Assembly: GCA_007136585.1 (NCBI GenBank)
Contig: SLGR01000212.1
Coordinates: 1 to 12,310 of the forward strand
Length of the DNA: 12,310 nt
Source of the DNA: Candidatus Sumerlaeota bacterium
Lineage (GTDB): Bacteria; CG03; SLGR01
Direction: 5' to 3'
The notes below the pieces were generated by a model, which ran no database searches, was not told the origin of the DNA, and was given only the letters and a program-made list of their open reading frames with translations. The translations under genes were made by a program, and so were the position numbers. Within the stretch, counting starts at the first letter, position 1. Each line of letters begins with the position of its first letter. Below are positions 1-7,068 of this stretch, in pieces.

Positions 1-137
1 AGAAAAACAGCGGCTTCTCTATGGTGGAATTTCTTTCAATGTGTCCGACCGGATGGAAAGTATCACCTGCCGAAAGTATAGGGACAGTGGAACAAATGAT
101 GGAGTTCTACCCCCTGGGGGTATACAGGGAGCCGTGA
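1..137 (+). CDS. korB: 2-oxoacid:ferredoxin oxidoreductase beta (TPP-binding) subunit, C-terminal fragment
   Basis: This is the last 44 codons of a gene entering from the left edge; the frame begins at position 3 and stops at TGA 135-137. The readable tail runs MVEFLSMCPTGW, then a helix, then FYPLGVYREP at the end. This matches the end of KorB-type beta subunits, which carry a V-E-x-L-S-x-C-P-T-x-W block and finish with a P-L-G-V-Y motif. Such subunits bind thiamine diphosphate and a 4Fe-4S cluster and pass electrons from a 2-oxoacid (2-oxoglutarate in Kor) to ferredoxin. The TPP and cluster motifs lie outside the window, so the substrate is inferred. The stop codon overlaps the GTG start of the next gene (GTGA), which supports one translationally coupled operon. 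A plus-strand reading that starts at 41 in another frame runs across this segment, but that part is not coding. Confidence 0.85.
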   Translation, partial: KNSGFSMVEFLSMCPTGWKVSPAESIGTVEQMMEFYPLGVYREP

Positions 138-676
138 AGACCGGGGTTATACTCAGCGGGTTCGGCGGCCAGGGGATAATGCTGGCCGGAACCCTGCTCT
201 GCCAGGCGGGAATGAAAGAGGGGCGGTATGTAACCTTTTTCCCTTCATACGGGGCGGAGATGAGAGGGGGCACGGCAAACTGCCAGGTAATCCTCTCCGA
301 CTCCCCTATCGGAGCTCCGGTTGTCTATGAACCCGATATACTGCTTGCTTTCAACCGCCCTTCCTGGGAGAGGTTCTCCCCAAAGGTCCGCGAAAACGGG
401 CTCACACTTAACAACTCATCTCTTTTCAGCGCCACGGGTTCCGGAGAGGGGCCTGAGGTATTTGAGGTGCCGGCAAACAGGATAGCCGAAGAGTGCGGGT
501 CGGTAATAGCCACCAATACGGTTATGCTCGGCGCCCTCGCCGCCAGAAGCGCCATAGTTAAACTGGAAGGAATAACCTCGGCCGTAAAGGAGCTCCTTAA
601 AGGGAAAAAACAGCGGGTCATTGACCTTAACGTAAAAGCCGCAGAAGAAGGGTACAGGTTTGCTAAAAAAGGGTAA
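134..676 (+). CDS. korC: 2-oxoacid:ferredoxin oxidoreductase gamma subunit (KorC-like)
   Basis: This 180-residue protein is the gamma subunit of a ferredoxin-dependent 2-oxoacid oxidoreductase, most likely the 2-oxoglutarate type that makes succinyl-CoA. Residues 5-14 (VILSGFGGQG) give the family's glycine-rich N-terminal loop. Residues 37-56 carry the diagnostic PSYGAEMRGGTANCQVILSD block. CGSVIATNTVMLGALA (121-136) is the usual later helix. The whole single-domain family length is present. I chose GTG at 134 because the KorB tail is coding up to 137, the two genes then overlap by GTGA, and homologues begin just before the GFGGQG motif. The in-frame ATG at 41 would add 31 unrelated residues. 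AGGGAG at 126-131 is too close to act as a strong Shine-Dalgarno, so coupling to korB translation is likely. Related Por or Vor gamma subunits are the main alternative. Confidence 0.92.
   Translation: MKTGVILSGFGGQGIMLAGTLLCQAGMKEGRYVTFFPSYGAEMRGGTANCQVILSDSPIGAPVVYEPDILLAFNRPSWERFSPKVRENGLTLNNSSLFSATGSGEGPEVFEVPANRIAEECGSVIATNTVMLGALAARSAIVKLEGITSAVKELLKGKKQRVIDLNVKAAEEGYRFAKKG
648..652 (+). promoter_or_regulatory. Shine-Dalgarno that decides the cutA start
   Basis: AAGGG lies 7 nt upstream of TTG at 660, inside the end of korC. It supports the TTG as the cutA start rather than the in-frame GTG at 690, which has only an A-rich stretch before it. Confidence 0.6.
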
Positions 677-1001
677 GACTGAAAAAAACGTGGTTTTTAC
701 TACCGCCCCTTCACTGGAAGAGGCCGAAAAGATCGCCCGGGCCGCCGTAGGGGAAAAACTCGCGGCCTGCGCCAGTATTTTAAGCGGCGTAAAGTCGGTT
801 TACTCCTGGAAGGGAGAGATATGCGAGGATGCCGAGCATATGATAATCCTTAAATCATCTTCCGCACTCCTCCCCGCGCTTGAAAAAAAGATAAAGGAGC
901 TCCATCCGTATGAGCTCCCCGAGTTTATATCGCTCCCCGTAGATTCAGGCTCTGAAGAATACCTTAAATGGATAGAAGACTCCCTTGCCGCTCAAGGCTA
1001 G
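660..1001 (+). CDS. cutA: CutA1-family divalent-cation tolerance protein
   Basis: This 113-residue protein is a full-length CutA1, a small trimeric cytoplasmic ferredoxin-fold protein. It is linked to copper/divalent-metal tolerance in E. coli, and its biochemical role remains unclear. Visible family signatures are VVFTTAPSLEEAEKIA at 11-26, KLAACASI at 33-40 (the common Cys-Val-Asn is Cys-Ala-Ser here), SVYSWKGEI at 46-54, and the strong C-terminal run HPYELPEFISLPVDSG at 82-97 followed by YLKWI at 101-105. The start is TTG at 660, with AAGGG 7 nt upstream, so the gene overlaps korC by 17 nt and is probably its last operon partner. Its TAG stop (999-1001) overlaps the stop of the convergent lpd in the palindrome CTAG. 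The family call is secure; the link to the Kor enzyme is only positional. Confidence 0.94.
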   Translation: MLKKGKTEKNVVFTTAPSLEEAEKIARAAVGEKLAACASILSGVKSVYSWKGEICEDAEHMIILKSSSALLPALEKKIKELHPYELPEFISLPVDSGSEEYLKWIEDSLAAQG

Positions 1002-2362
1002 GGCTGTATCCCTGAGACCGCCTCGGAAAGAGTGGGGTGGGCATAGATCTGCTCAAGAAGCCCATCAAGGTCAAGGGACCCGGATAACGCCGGAAGAAAA
1101 ATATGTATAAGCTCGCAGGCCTCCGGGCCTACAACCGCGGCCGAGAGGACCGTCCGGTCTTTTTTCCGGCATACAAGTTTTATGAACCCCTCCCTTTCAC
1201 CGCCTATCAGCGCCTTTGCGTTTGACCTGAAGAATGTTTTCCGGGTAAAAGCCTCCCCGTCCAGCCGTTTCACCTCATCCGGGTGAACCCCGGCCCAGGC
1301 AGCCTGCGGAAACGAGAATACGACCTTAGGGAGAAGTTCTGTCTTATACTCCGGCATATCATTACCGGTAATACCGGCGGCAGCCGTCTCACCCTGCCTG
1401 AAAGCCGCGTGGGCCAGCATATCTTCCCCCCGCACATCACCGGCGGCGTATATCCCGGGAGAAGATGTCCGCATCCGGAGGTCGGTCTTTACCGCGGACC
1501 CTGCAGTTTCAACCCCCGCCTTCTCCGGGGCAAGGCCCCTGTAAAAAGGTTTGCGCCCCGCGGCAACCAGTATCCTGTCAAAACTTCTTTCTTCGGATGA
1601 ACCCCCTGATTTTATACGTACCCCGGCCCGGGAGATTCCGGAAGATATCTTCTCGGCCTCCGAATCCTTTAGCACTGCAATACCCCTCCTCCTAAAAGAC
1701 TTCTCAATAACCCGGGATATATCCTCATCGGCTCCGGGGAGAAGCCTTGAGGCAGCCTCCACAACGGTCACTTCGCTCCCGAAAGCCGAAAAAAATGAGG
1801 CCGCTTCGCAGCCTATATACCCTCCGCCGACTATAAGAATCTTCCGGGGAAGATATTCAAGGTTCATCAGATGATCGCTGCTTATCACCCGTTCTCCGTC
1901 CACAGGCATAGATTCCAGCTCCGCCGGGGCCGAGCCGGTGGCTATCACGGCGTTCTCAAAAGAGACCCTCCGGGACCCGCCAAGCATTATGCTCTTCTCA
2001 TCCCTGAAAGAGGCTTCCGCGTACGCCGTCTCCACGCCCGCCTTTTTGAAAGTATTGTAAAGCCCCTTCTTAAGATCACGGGTATTCCTGCGGGCCGCGG
2101 CGATAATATCCGCCAGGGACGGGGAGCCGGAGCGGCACTCAAGGCCGTAATAACCGGCGTTTCTCATTTTTTCATAAAGAGCGGCTGACTCAATCATTGA
2201 TTTTACAGGGATACACCCCCGGTTGAGGCAGGTTCCTCCCGAGTCTTCGGGAGATTTTTCCAGGAGAAGGGTTTTCATCCCCGCGAGCGCGCACCTTACA
2301 GCAACCGTGTACCCCGCCGGACCGGAACCTATCACCACCGTAGCAAAATCCTTTCTGCTCAT
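998..2362 (-). CDS. lpdA: Dihydrolipoyl dehydrogenase (L protein of the glycine cleavage system)
   Basis: This 454-residue flavoprotein reoxidises the dihydrolipoyl arm of GcvH and passes electrons to NAD+. The order of parts is complete: FAD-binding GSGPAG at 12-17, the redox disulfide in GGTCLNRGCIP (Cys45 and Cys50), the second Rossmann motif VGGGYIG at 178-184 for NAD, the FAD-contacting GIYAAGDV at 303-310, and the C-terminal interface with His442-Pro-Thr and Glu447, the catalytic base pair. The length is typical (about 450-475). The ATG at 2362 overlaps the lipA stop (ATGA), with purine-rich AGGGAG just upstream. It is the last gene of the operon, so here it most likely serves glycine cleavage, though it could also serve other lipoyl complexes. 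Its TAG stop is shared with cutA on the opposite strand. Confidence 0.95.
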   Translation of the reverse strand: MSRKDFATVVIGSGPAGYTVAVRCALAGMKTLLLEKSPEDSGGTCLNRGCIPVKSMIESAALYEKMRNAGYYGLECRSGSPSLADIIAAARRNTRDLKKGLYNTFKKAGVETAYAEASFRDEKSIMLGGSRRVSFENAVIATGSAPAELESMPVDGERVISSDHLMNLEYLPRKILIVGGGYIGCEAASFFSAFGSEVTVVEAASRLLPGADEDISRVIEKSFRRRGIAVLKDSEAEKISSGISRAGVRIKSGGSSEERSFDRILVAAGRKPFYRGLAPEKAGVETAGSAVKTDLRMRTSSPGIYAAGDVRGEDMLAHAAFRQGETAAAGITGNDMPEYKTELLPKVVFSFPQAAWAGVHPDEVKRLDGEAFTRKTFFRSNAKALIGGEREGFIKLVCRKKDRTVLSAAVVGPEACELIHIFLPALSGSLDLDGLLEQIYAHPTLSEAVSGIQP

Positions 2363-3189
2363 ATATTCTCTCCCTCTCCTTCGTAGTAAGAGCTGCGGAC
2401 ATAGAGTCCGCTGGTTACTTCTTCAAACCCCATCCCCCTGCCTATACTTCCGTACTCCTCAAAAACCTCCGGGCGGATATACTCGGATACCGGATAGTTC
2501 CTGAGTCCGGGGCGCAGGTACTGGCCCAGGGACAGCCGCAGGCACCCGGCATCGAGAAGGTCATCCATTACCCGAATGACCTCATCACGGGTTTCACCCA
2601 GCCCCAGCATAAGGGCCGATTTCGTAACCGCCCCCCCGGGTCCGGAGGCCGTCCTTATGACCTCCAGCGACCTTCTGTAGGATGCTCCTGTCCTGAGCCG
2701 GTAAAGCCTCTCAACCGTTTCAATATTGTGTCCTACTATATGAGGCCCCGACTCCGCCACACTCATAACCGCTTCCCTGTTTCCCGCAAAATCCGGTATA
2801 AGCACCTCCACACTGCAGAACTCCCTGAGTATCCCTGAGGCCTCCGCAAAATACGAGGCGCCCCCGTCTTCCAGGTCATCCCGGGTGGGACTGGTCAGAA
2901 CCGCGTGTTTTACTCCCAGGGTCCGCACGGTCCGGGCAATCCTGCCAGGTTCACTCGGGTCGGGAGGCCCGGGGCGCCCCTTCCGCATATTACAGAACCT
3001 GCATCCGCGGGTGCAGACCTTTCCCAGAATAAGAAACGTGGCACGGCCCCGCGACCAGCACTCCGAGATATTCGGGCACCTGGCCTCACGGCAAACAGTC
3101 TTTACCCCGGATATCTTTCCGCGGAAAGACTCGGTCCTTGAAAAACTCAGTTTTCTGTCAAGCCAGGGCGGTTTTTCCGGTTTCTTCAA
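2359..3189 (-). CDS. lipA: Lipoyl synthase (radical SAM)
   Basis: This 276-residue enzyme inserts two sulfur atoms into an octanoyl group already bound to a carrier-protein lysine, here presumably GcvH. It uses two 4Fe-4S clusters and S-adenosylmethionine. Both cluster motifs are intact: the auxiliary C-x4-C-x5-C (Cys33, Cys38, Cys44) and the radical-SAM C-x3-C-x2-C (Cys59, Cys63, Cys66). The C-terminal RSSY at 265-268, whose Ser ligates the auxiliary cluster, is also present. The PHIVGHNIETV and LMLGLGET blocks are typical of LipA. The start is TTG at 3189 with GGAG 7 nt upstream; it begins inside the 3' end of lipM (32-nt overlap), and homologues start with a similar KPPWL segment. The 3' end overlaps lpd by ATGA. 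The sequence is slightly short for the family (about 280-320) but nothing essential is missing. Confidence 0.96.
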   Translation of the reverse strand: MKKPEKPPWLDRKLSFSRTESFRGKISGVKTVCREARCPNISECWSRGRATFLILGKVCTRGCRFCNMRKGRPGPPDPSEPGRIARTVRTLGVKHAVLTSPTRDDLEDGGASYFAEASGILREFCSVEVLIPDFAGNREAVMSVAESGPHIVGHNIETVERLYRLRTGASYRRSLEVIRTASGPGGAVTKSALMLGLGETRDEVIRVMDDLLDAGCLRLSLGQYLRPGLRNYPVSEYIRPEVFEEYGSIGRGMGFEEVTSGLYVRSSYYEGEGENI

Positions 3190-3919
3190 TTAATTTCTCC
3201 GCCGCCTCTTTCTCCCGGGCGGTCAGCGGTATTTCCTCAAGCGTTACATCCGGAAGGTCACTGAAACTCTCTACGAGGGCATCCGCCAGGGACTCCCTTG
3301 TAACTCCGTGCCCGGGAGGAGGAGCCCCCTCTCCGGGATTTCCCACCGGCACCCTGAAGAACCTCCCCGGGTCATCTCCGGTTGAAAGCGGCAGCGACCC
3401 GTGCTGGAAGATCTTATCCCTGGTCCTCCTCTGGGCGCTTCCGCCGAGTTTCCTGCCGCCGCTTACTGTATCGTAGGAGCAGGCGCCGCTGAAACAGAAC
3501 CCCGTATCCCGCCGGACCCTCCCCGGATCCCGCTCGCAGGCAAACCCCGCGTCAATACCGGATTTTCTCCAGGCCCTCAGAATGAACCCGGAAAGGTATA
3601 GATAGGAGTCAGTCACGCTCATACCCCGCAGCATCCCGGCCGAGCAGAGCAGGCTGTAGGTAACCTCGTCATCGTGAAGAATCGCGCTTCCCCCAGTAAG
3701 GCGGCGCGCTATATCCAGGCCCTCGGCTGAGCACCTGTCAAGATCAAGGATTTCCTCAGGCTGCTGGAAACGCCCCACTGAAACCGCAGGGGGAGACCAG
3801 GTGTATATACGGATAAAAGGAACCGAGACCCCGGGAGAAAATCCCTCAAAAAGCGCCCTGTCAACCGCCATATTATACCTGCCCGGCGCCGGAGGCGTCC
3901 TTATCAGGCGCCACCTCAT
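3158..3919 (-). CDS. lipM: Lipoate-protein ligase/octanoyltransferase family protein, LipM-like
   Basis: This 253-residue protein belongs to the biotin/lipoate protein ligase fold (BPL/LPL catalytic domain). Residues 72-90 carry RRLTGGSAILHDDEVTYSL, the family's acyl-binding block. CFSGACSYD (142-150) with GGRKLGGSAQRR (154-165) and ILQHGS-like IFQHGSL (170-176) match the LipM pattern: an acyl-accepting Cys (here Cys142) and the invariant Lys157. LipM enzymes move octanoate from acyl carrier protein to GcvH without ATP. That fits the absence of the extra C-terminal domain of LplA ligases and the direct coupling to lipA. The ATG at 3919 overlaps the gcvPB stop (ATGA). An LplA-type ligase salvaging free lipoate cannot be excluded from sequence, but a ligase would not explain the adjacent lipoyl synthase as well. 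Confidence 0.85.
   Translation of the reverse strand: MRWRLIRTPPAPGRYNMAVDRALFEGFSPGVSVPFIRIYTWSPPAVSVGRFQQPEEILDLDRCSAEGLDIARRLTGGSAILHDDEVTYSLLCSAGMLRGMSVTDSYLYLSGFILRAWRKSGIDAGFACERDPGRVRRDTGFCFSGACSYDTVSGGRKLGGSAQRRTRDKIFQHGSLPLSTGDDPGRFFRVPVGNPGEGAPPPGHGVTRESLADALVESFSDLPDVTLEEIPLTAREKEAAEKLIEETGKTALA
3197..3200 (-). promoter_or_regulatory. Shine-Dalgarno for the lipA TTG start
   Basis: GGAG on the minus strand lies 7 nt before TTG at 3189, inside the 3' end of lipM. It supports the non-ATG start and the 32-nt overlap of the two genes. Confidence 0.55.
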
Positions 3920-5352
3920 TCCAGAGAGGCCAGTTTAAGGCTCCGGGCGGCCCCGGTCTCGTCCAGTCTCCCTGCCGGAGCACCGCGCGGCGCCCGGCGA
4001 AGTTCTTCGGGGTCGCGGGAAGCAAGTTCCGCCGCTTCCTTCATAGCCTCCGCGAAGGCATCCAGGGTCTGTTTTGACTCTGTCTCAGTCGGCTCTATCA
4101 TCATAGCTTCGCTTACTATAAGCGGAAAATATACTGTGGGCGGGTGTATCCCTTTATCTATAAGAAACTTGGCCACATCGTAAGCGCTTACCCCGTGCTT
4201 TTTAAGCCCGGAAGCGGAAAGTACAAACTCATGCAGGCATCCCTCCCCGAACGGAATCTCATAAAACCGGCGGAGCTTCTCTTTCAGGTAATTGGCGTTA
4301 AGAACGGCCATCTCCGAGATAAGTTCCAGCCCCTCTCCGCCGCAGAGGAGAATATAGGCGTAAGCCTTCACAAGGACCCCGAAGTTTCCGAAGAAACAGG
4401 AGAGACGGCCTATGCTCCCATCCCGGTCTTCCACCACTTCAAACCGGTCTTTTACCTTAACGACCCGGGGAACCGGCAGAAACTCTCTCAGCTCCTCTTT
4501 TACGCATACCGGACCGGCGCCGGGCCCACCGCCGCCGTGAGGGGTCCCGAATGTCTTATGGAGGTTCACGTGCATTATATCAAACCCGGCGTCTCCCGGC
4601 CTGAACTTTCCCATCAGGGCGTTGAGGTTGGCCCCGTCACAGTACATAAAAGCCTCAGATCCGCGGGCCGCGGCGGCTATCTTATCAACCGCCGGGTTAA
4701 ATATCCCGAGAGTATTGGGGCAGGTCATTAGAACCGCGGCGGTTGAAGGCCCGAGTTTTCTGATAAACTCATCATAGTCCATTAAACCGTCCCGCCCGGT
4801 TCCCACCGTAACCACTTCATACCCGGCCATCCGGGCCGTAGCCGGATTGGTTCCGTGGGATGTATCCGGGACTATAACATGATCCTTAACGCGCCCCGCG
4901 GCCTCGTGAGCAGCCCTTACCATAAGCATCCCGGCCAACTCTCCCTGAGCCCCGGCCATAGGCTGGAGCGAGACCGCGTCCATCCCCGTTATCTCAGCCA
5001 GCATTTCTTCAAGCTCGTATATCAGCCTGAGGGATCCCTGGACCTTCTCAGGGGCGATCACGGAAGCGTAGGGGTGAGCGGAAAGGAACCCCTCCTCCTC
5101 AGCGGCTTTTTCCAGAACTTTAGGGTTATACTTCATCGTGCAGGAACCAAGCGGGTAGAAGTTTCTGTCAACGGAAAAATTCATCCTTCCCAGGGCGGTA
5201 AAATGCCTCACCGCATCGAGTTCACTCACCTGCGGAAGGGACGGAGGTTCTTTCCTTCTGAGATGCGGCGGTATATCCGCGGGAACGGAAACGCCGCCCG
5301 GAACACGCGCCCCTTTCCTTTCCTCAACGGATTTCTCGAATATAAGCTCCAT
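3916..5352 (-). CDS. gcvPB: Glycine dehydrogenase (decarboxylating), subunit 2 (P protein, PLP-binding)
   Basis: This 478-residue subunit is the PLP-carrying half of the split P protein. It decarboxylates glycine and loads the remaining aminomethyl group on the lipoyl arm of GcvH. The PLP lysine is Lys266 in NLHKTFGTPHGGGGPG (263-278). The N-terminal FYPLGSCTMKYNP (65-77) and the PDTSHGTNPATA block (162-173) are diagnostic of GcvPB. The length is near the usual 480-490. The start ATG (5352) shares one base with the gcvPA stop (TGATG), and GGGGAG about 9 nt upstream supplies a ribosome-binding site, so equal translation of the two subunits is plausible. At the other end it overlaps lipM by ATGA. 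The identification is secure. Confidence 0.97.
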   Translation of the reverse strand: MELIFEKSVEERKGARVPGGVSVPADIPPHLRRKEPPSLPQVSELDAVRHFTALGRMNFSVDRNFYPLGSCTMKYNPKVLEKAAEEEGFLSAHPYASVIAPEKVQGSLRLIYELEEMLAEITGMDAVSLQPMAGAQGELAGMLMVRAAHEAAGRVKDHVIVPDTSHGTNPATARMAGYEVVTVGTGRDGLMDYDEFIRKLGPSTAAVLMTCPNTLGIFNPAVDKIAAAARGSEAFMYCDGANLNALMGKFRPGDAGFDIMHVNLHKTFGTPHGGGGPGAGPVCVKEELREFLPVPRVVKVKDRFEVVEDRDGSIGRLSCFFGNFGVLVKAYAYILLCGGEGLELISEMAVLNANYLKEKLRRFYEIPFGEGCLHEFVLSASGLKKHGVSAYDVAKFLIDKGIHPPTVYFPLIVSEAMMIEPTETESKQTLDAFAEAMKEAAELASRDPEELRRAPRGAPAGRLDETGAARSLKLASLE

Positions 5353-6677
5353 CAGACCATCTCCCCGAGTGCTTCTGCAAACCTGTCTATCTCTTCCTTT
5401 GTCCTTGTTTCGGTCACCGCCGTAAGCATAAGGTTATCCATACCCCTGTAGAACCTGCCCAGCGGGATCCCGCCCAGAAACCCTTTTTCCTGAAGCCCGG
5501 ATACAGCTTTCTCAGCGCTTACGGGAAGGTTCAGAACAAACTCGTTAAAGAACGGACCGGAGTTCTCAATACCGAACCCTTTCTTCTTCAATTTCTCGGA
5601 GACGCAGGCGGCCAGGGAGGCGTTCTTTTCGGCCAGGGAAACAAACCCTTCTTTACCTATAAGGGTCAGGTAAACAAGGGCTCTCAGTGCGCAGAGGTTC
5701 TGGTTAGTGCATATATTGGAAGTTGCCCGTTCGCGCCTTATGTGCTGCTCCCTGGCCTGGAGCGTCAGAACAAAACCTCTCTCTCCCGACGCATCCCTGG
5801 TCTCCCCGGCAATCCTTCCCGGAAGCTTCCTTACATATTTTTTCCGGCAGGCAATAAACCCGCCTCCAGGACCCCCGAAACTCAGGCGGTTGCCCAACGG
5901 CTGAATCTCCCCAACCGCTATATCAGCCCCCATCTCCCCCGGGGACTTCAGTAGACCGAGCGAAACAGGGTACACGGACCCTACCGAAATAACCCCCCGC
6001 TTTCGCGCTGCGGCTGCCGCTTCCGTAAAGTCTCTTATGTTTCCGAAAAAATCCGGGTTCTGAAATATGAAACAGGCGGCGGAATCGTCCGCCTCCTCCG
6101 GCAGGGCGTCACTTTCCGGAGAAACGGAAACCGCTTTGGCCAGCGCCGGGAAGCAACCACAATACCTGAGGTAAGAGCTTATGACCTTTACGTAAAGCGG
6201 GTTTACTCCCCTCTCAATAACTATTTTTCGGCGCCCTGTTATTCTTGCCGCCATAAGCGCGGCTTCCGCAAGCGCGGTGGCTCCGTCATAAACCGAGCCG
6301 TTTGCAACCTCCATTGAGGTCAGACGGCAGATAGCCGACTGAAACTCAAATAAGGCCTGCAGGGTTCCCTGCGAAGCTTCACCCTGGTAGGGGGTATACG
6401 GGGTGTAGAACTCCGGGTTTGACGCAACAGCATCTACCGCGGCAGGTATAAAGTGCTGATAGAAACCGCCGCCGCAGAACGATATGAGGGGTGAGTTGAG
6501 CCGGGCAAGGGTCCTTGTTTTTCTCAGCATCTCCTGTTCGTCAAGAGCTCCGGGAAGGTTAAGCGCCTCCGGTCTCAGACGTCCGGGAATTGCACTGAAA
6601 AAATCCTCCGCGGAGGATACCCCGCACCTGCGCAGCATCCCGGCAACCTCGTCCGGGGTATGGGGAAGGTTAACCAA
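5352..6677 (-). CDS. gcvPA: Glycine dehydrogenase (decarboxylating), subunit 1 (P protein)
   Basis: This is the first half of the split P protein; it pairs with the adjacent GcvPB to form the active heterotetramer. Numbered from the start used here it has 441 residues. FYTPYTPYQG (90-99), the following E-x-SQGTLQALFEFQ run and DGATALAEA (141-149) are the strongest family signatures. LSFGGPGGGFIACRKKYVRKLPGRIAGET further on is also typical. The start is uncertain. TTG at 6677 gives MVNLPHTPDEVAGML, which matches the usual N-terminus (M-x-Y-I-P-x-T) and overlaps gcvH by only 8 nt, but the upstream GGAAA is a weak ribosome-binding site. ATG at 6710 and GTG at 6722 are in frame and would add 11 or 15 residues encoded inside conserved gcvH sequence. 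The 3' end meets gcvPB at TGATG. Confidence 0.93.
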   Translation of the reverse strand: MVNLPHTPDEVAGMLRRCGVSSAEDFFSAIPGRLRPEALNLPGALDEQEMLRKTRTLARLNSPLISFCGGGFYQHFIPAAVDAVASNPEFYTPYTPYQGEASQGTLQALFEFQSAICRLTSMEVANGSVYDGATALAEAALMAARITGRRKIVIERGVNPLYVKVISSYLRYCGCFPALAKAVSVSPESDALPEEADDSAACFIFQNPDFFGNIRDFTEAAAAARKRGVISVGSVYPVSLGLLKSPGEMGADIAVGEIQPLGNRLSFGGPGGGFIACRKKYVRKLPGRIAGETRDASGERGFVLTLQAREQHIRRERATSNICTNQNLCALRALVYLTLIGKEGFVSLAEKNASLAACVSEKLKKKGFGIENSGPFFNEFVLNLPVSAEKAVSGLQEKGFLGGIPLGRFYRGMDNLMLTAVTETRTKEEIDRFAEALGEMV

Positions 6678-7041
6678 GGGTTTCCAGGTAACGGCTGTAA
6701 TCGGTCTCATCCATAAGCCCACCGGTCTCTGAAGGATCGGAGATTTCCATTTTCAGTATCCACCCTTCTTGCCGGGGGTTTTCTCCGGCCTGCTCGGGCT
6801 CATCCACAAGCAGCGGATTGGTTTCAATGACTTTCCCCGAAACAGGGGCGTAAACCTCCCCCGCCGCTTTAACGGACTCAATCTCGCAGATCACTTCACC
6901 CCTTGCAAAGAGATCGCCCTCGCGAGGCATTTCAACGTAGGTTATATCCCCAAGTTCCTCCGCGGCGTATTCGGTGATACCGATTACAGCGGTCTTCCCT
7001 TCAACCCTTACCCATTCGTGTTCTTTTGAAAAATAAACCAT
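6670..7041 (-). CDS. gcvH: Glycine cleavage system H protein (lipoyl carrier)
   Basis: This 123-residue protein is the mobile carrier of the system. Its lipoyl-lysine is Lys58 in EIESVKAAGE (53-62), the standard modification motif, followed by VYAPVSGKVIETN. The N-terminal EHEWVRVEG (7-15) and GITEYAAEELGDI (21-33) and the C-terminal WILKM segment are all in place, so the fold is complete. It receives octanoate (probably from LipM) and sulfur (LipA), then shuttles between P, T and L proteins, all encoded around it. The ATG at 7041 has AGGGG 5 nt upstream, the clearest ribosome-binding site inside the operon. It follows gcvT by 27 nt. Its 3' end is overlapped by the gcvPA start region. Confidence 0.97.
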   Translation of the reverse strand: MVYFSKEHEWVRVEGKTAVIGITEYAAEELGDITYVEMPREGDLFARGEVICEIESVKAAGEVYAPVSGKVIETNPLLVDEPEQAGENPRQEGWILKMEISDPSETGGLMDETDYSRYLETLG

Positions 7042-7068
7042 TACTTCCCCTTCCTGTTCTTGCGCGGG

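Noticed and set aside
2223-3193. Plus-strand open frames opposite lpd and lipA
   Set aside because: They are shadows of the sense genes, which carry intact catalytic motifs across the same span.
4144-5451. Plus-strand open frames of 195 and 198 codons opposite gcvPB
   Set aside because: They are antisense shadows of the conserved gcvPB reading frame, with no family motif and no ribosome-binding site.
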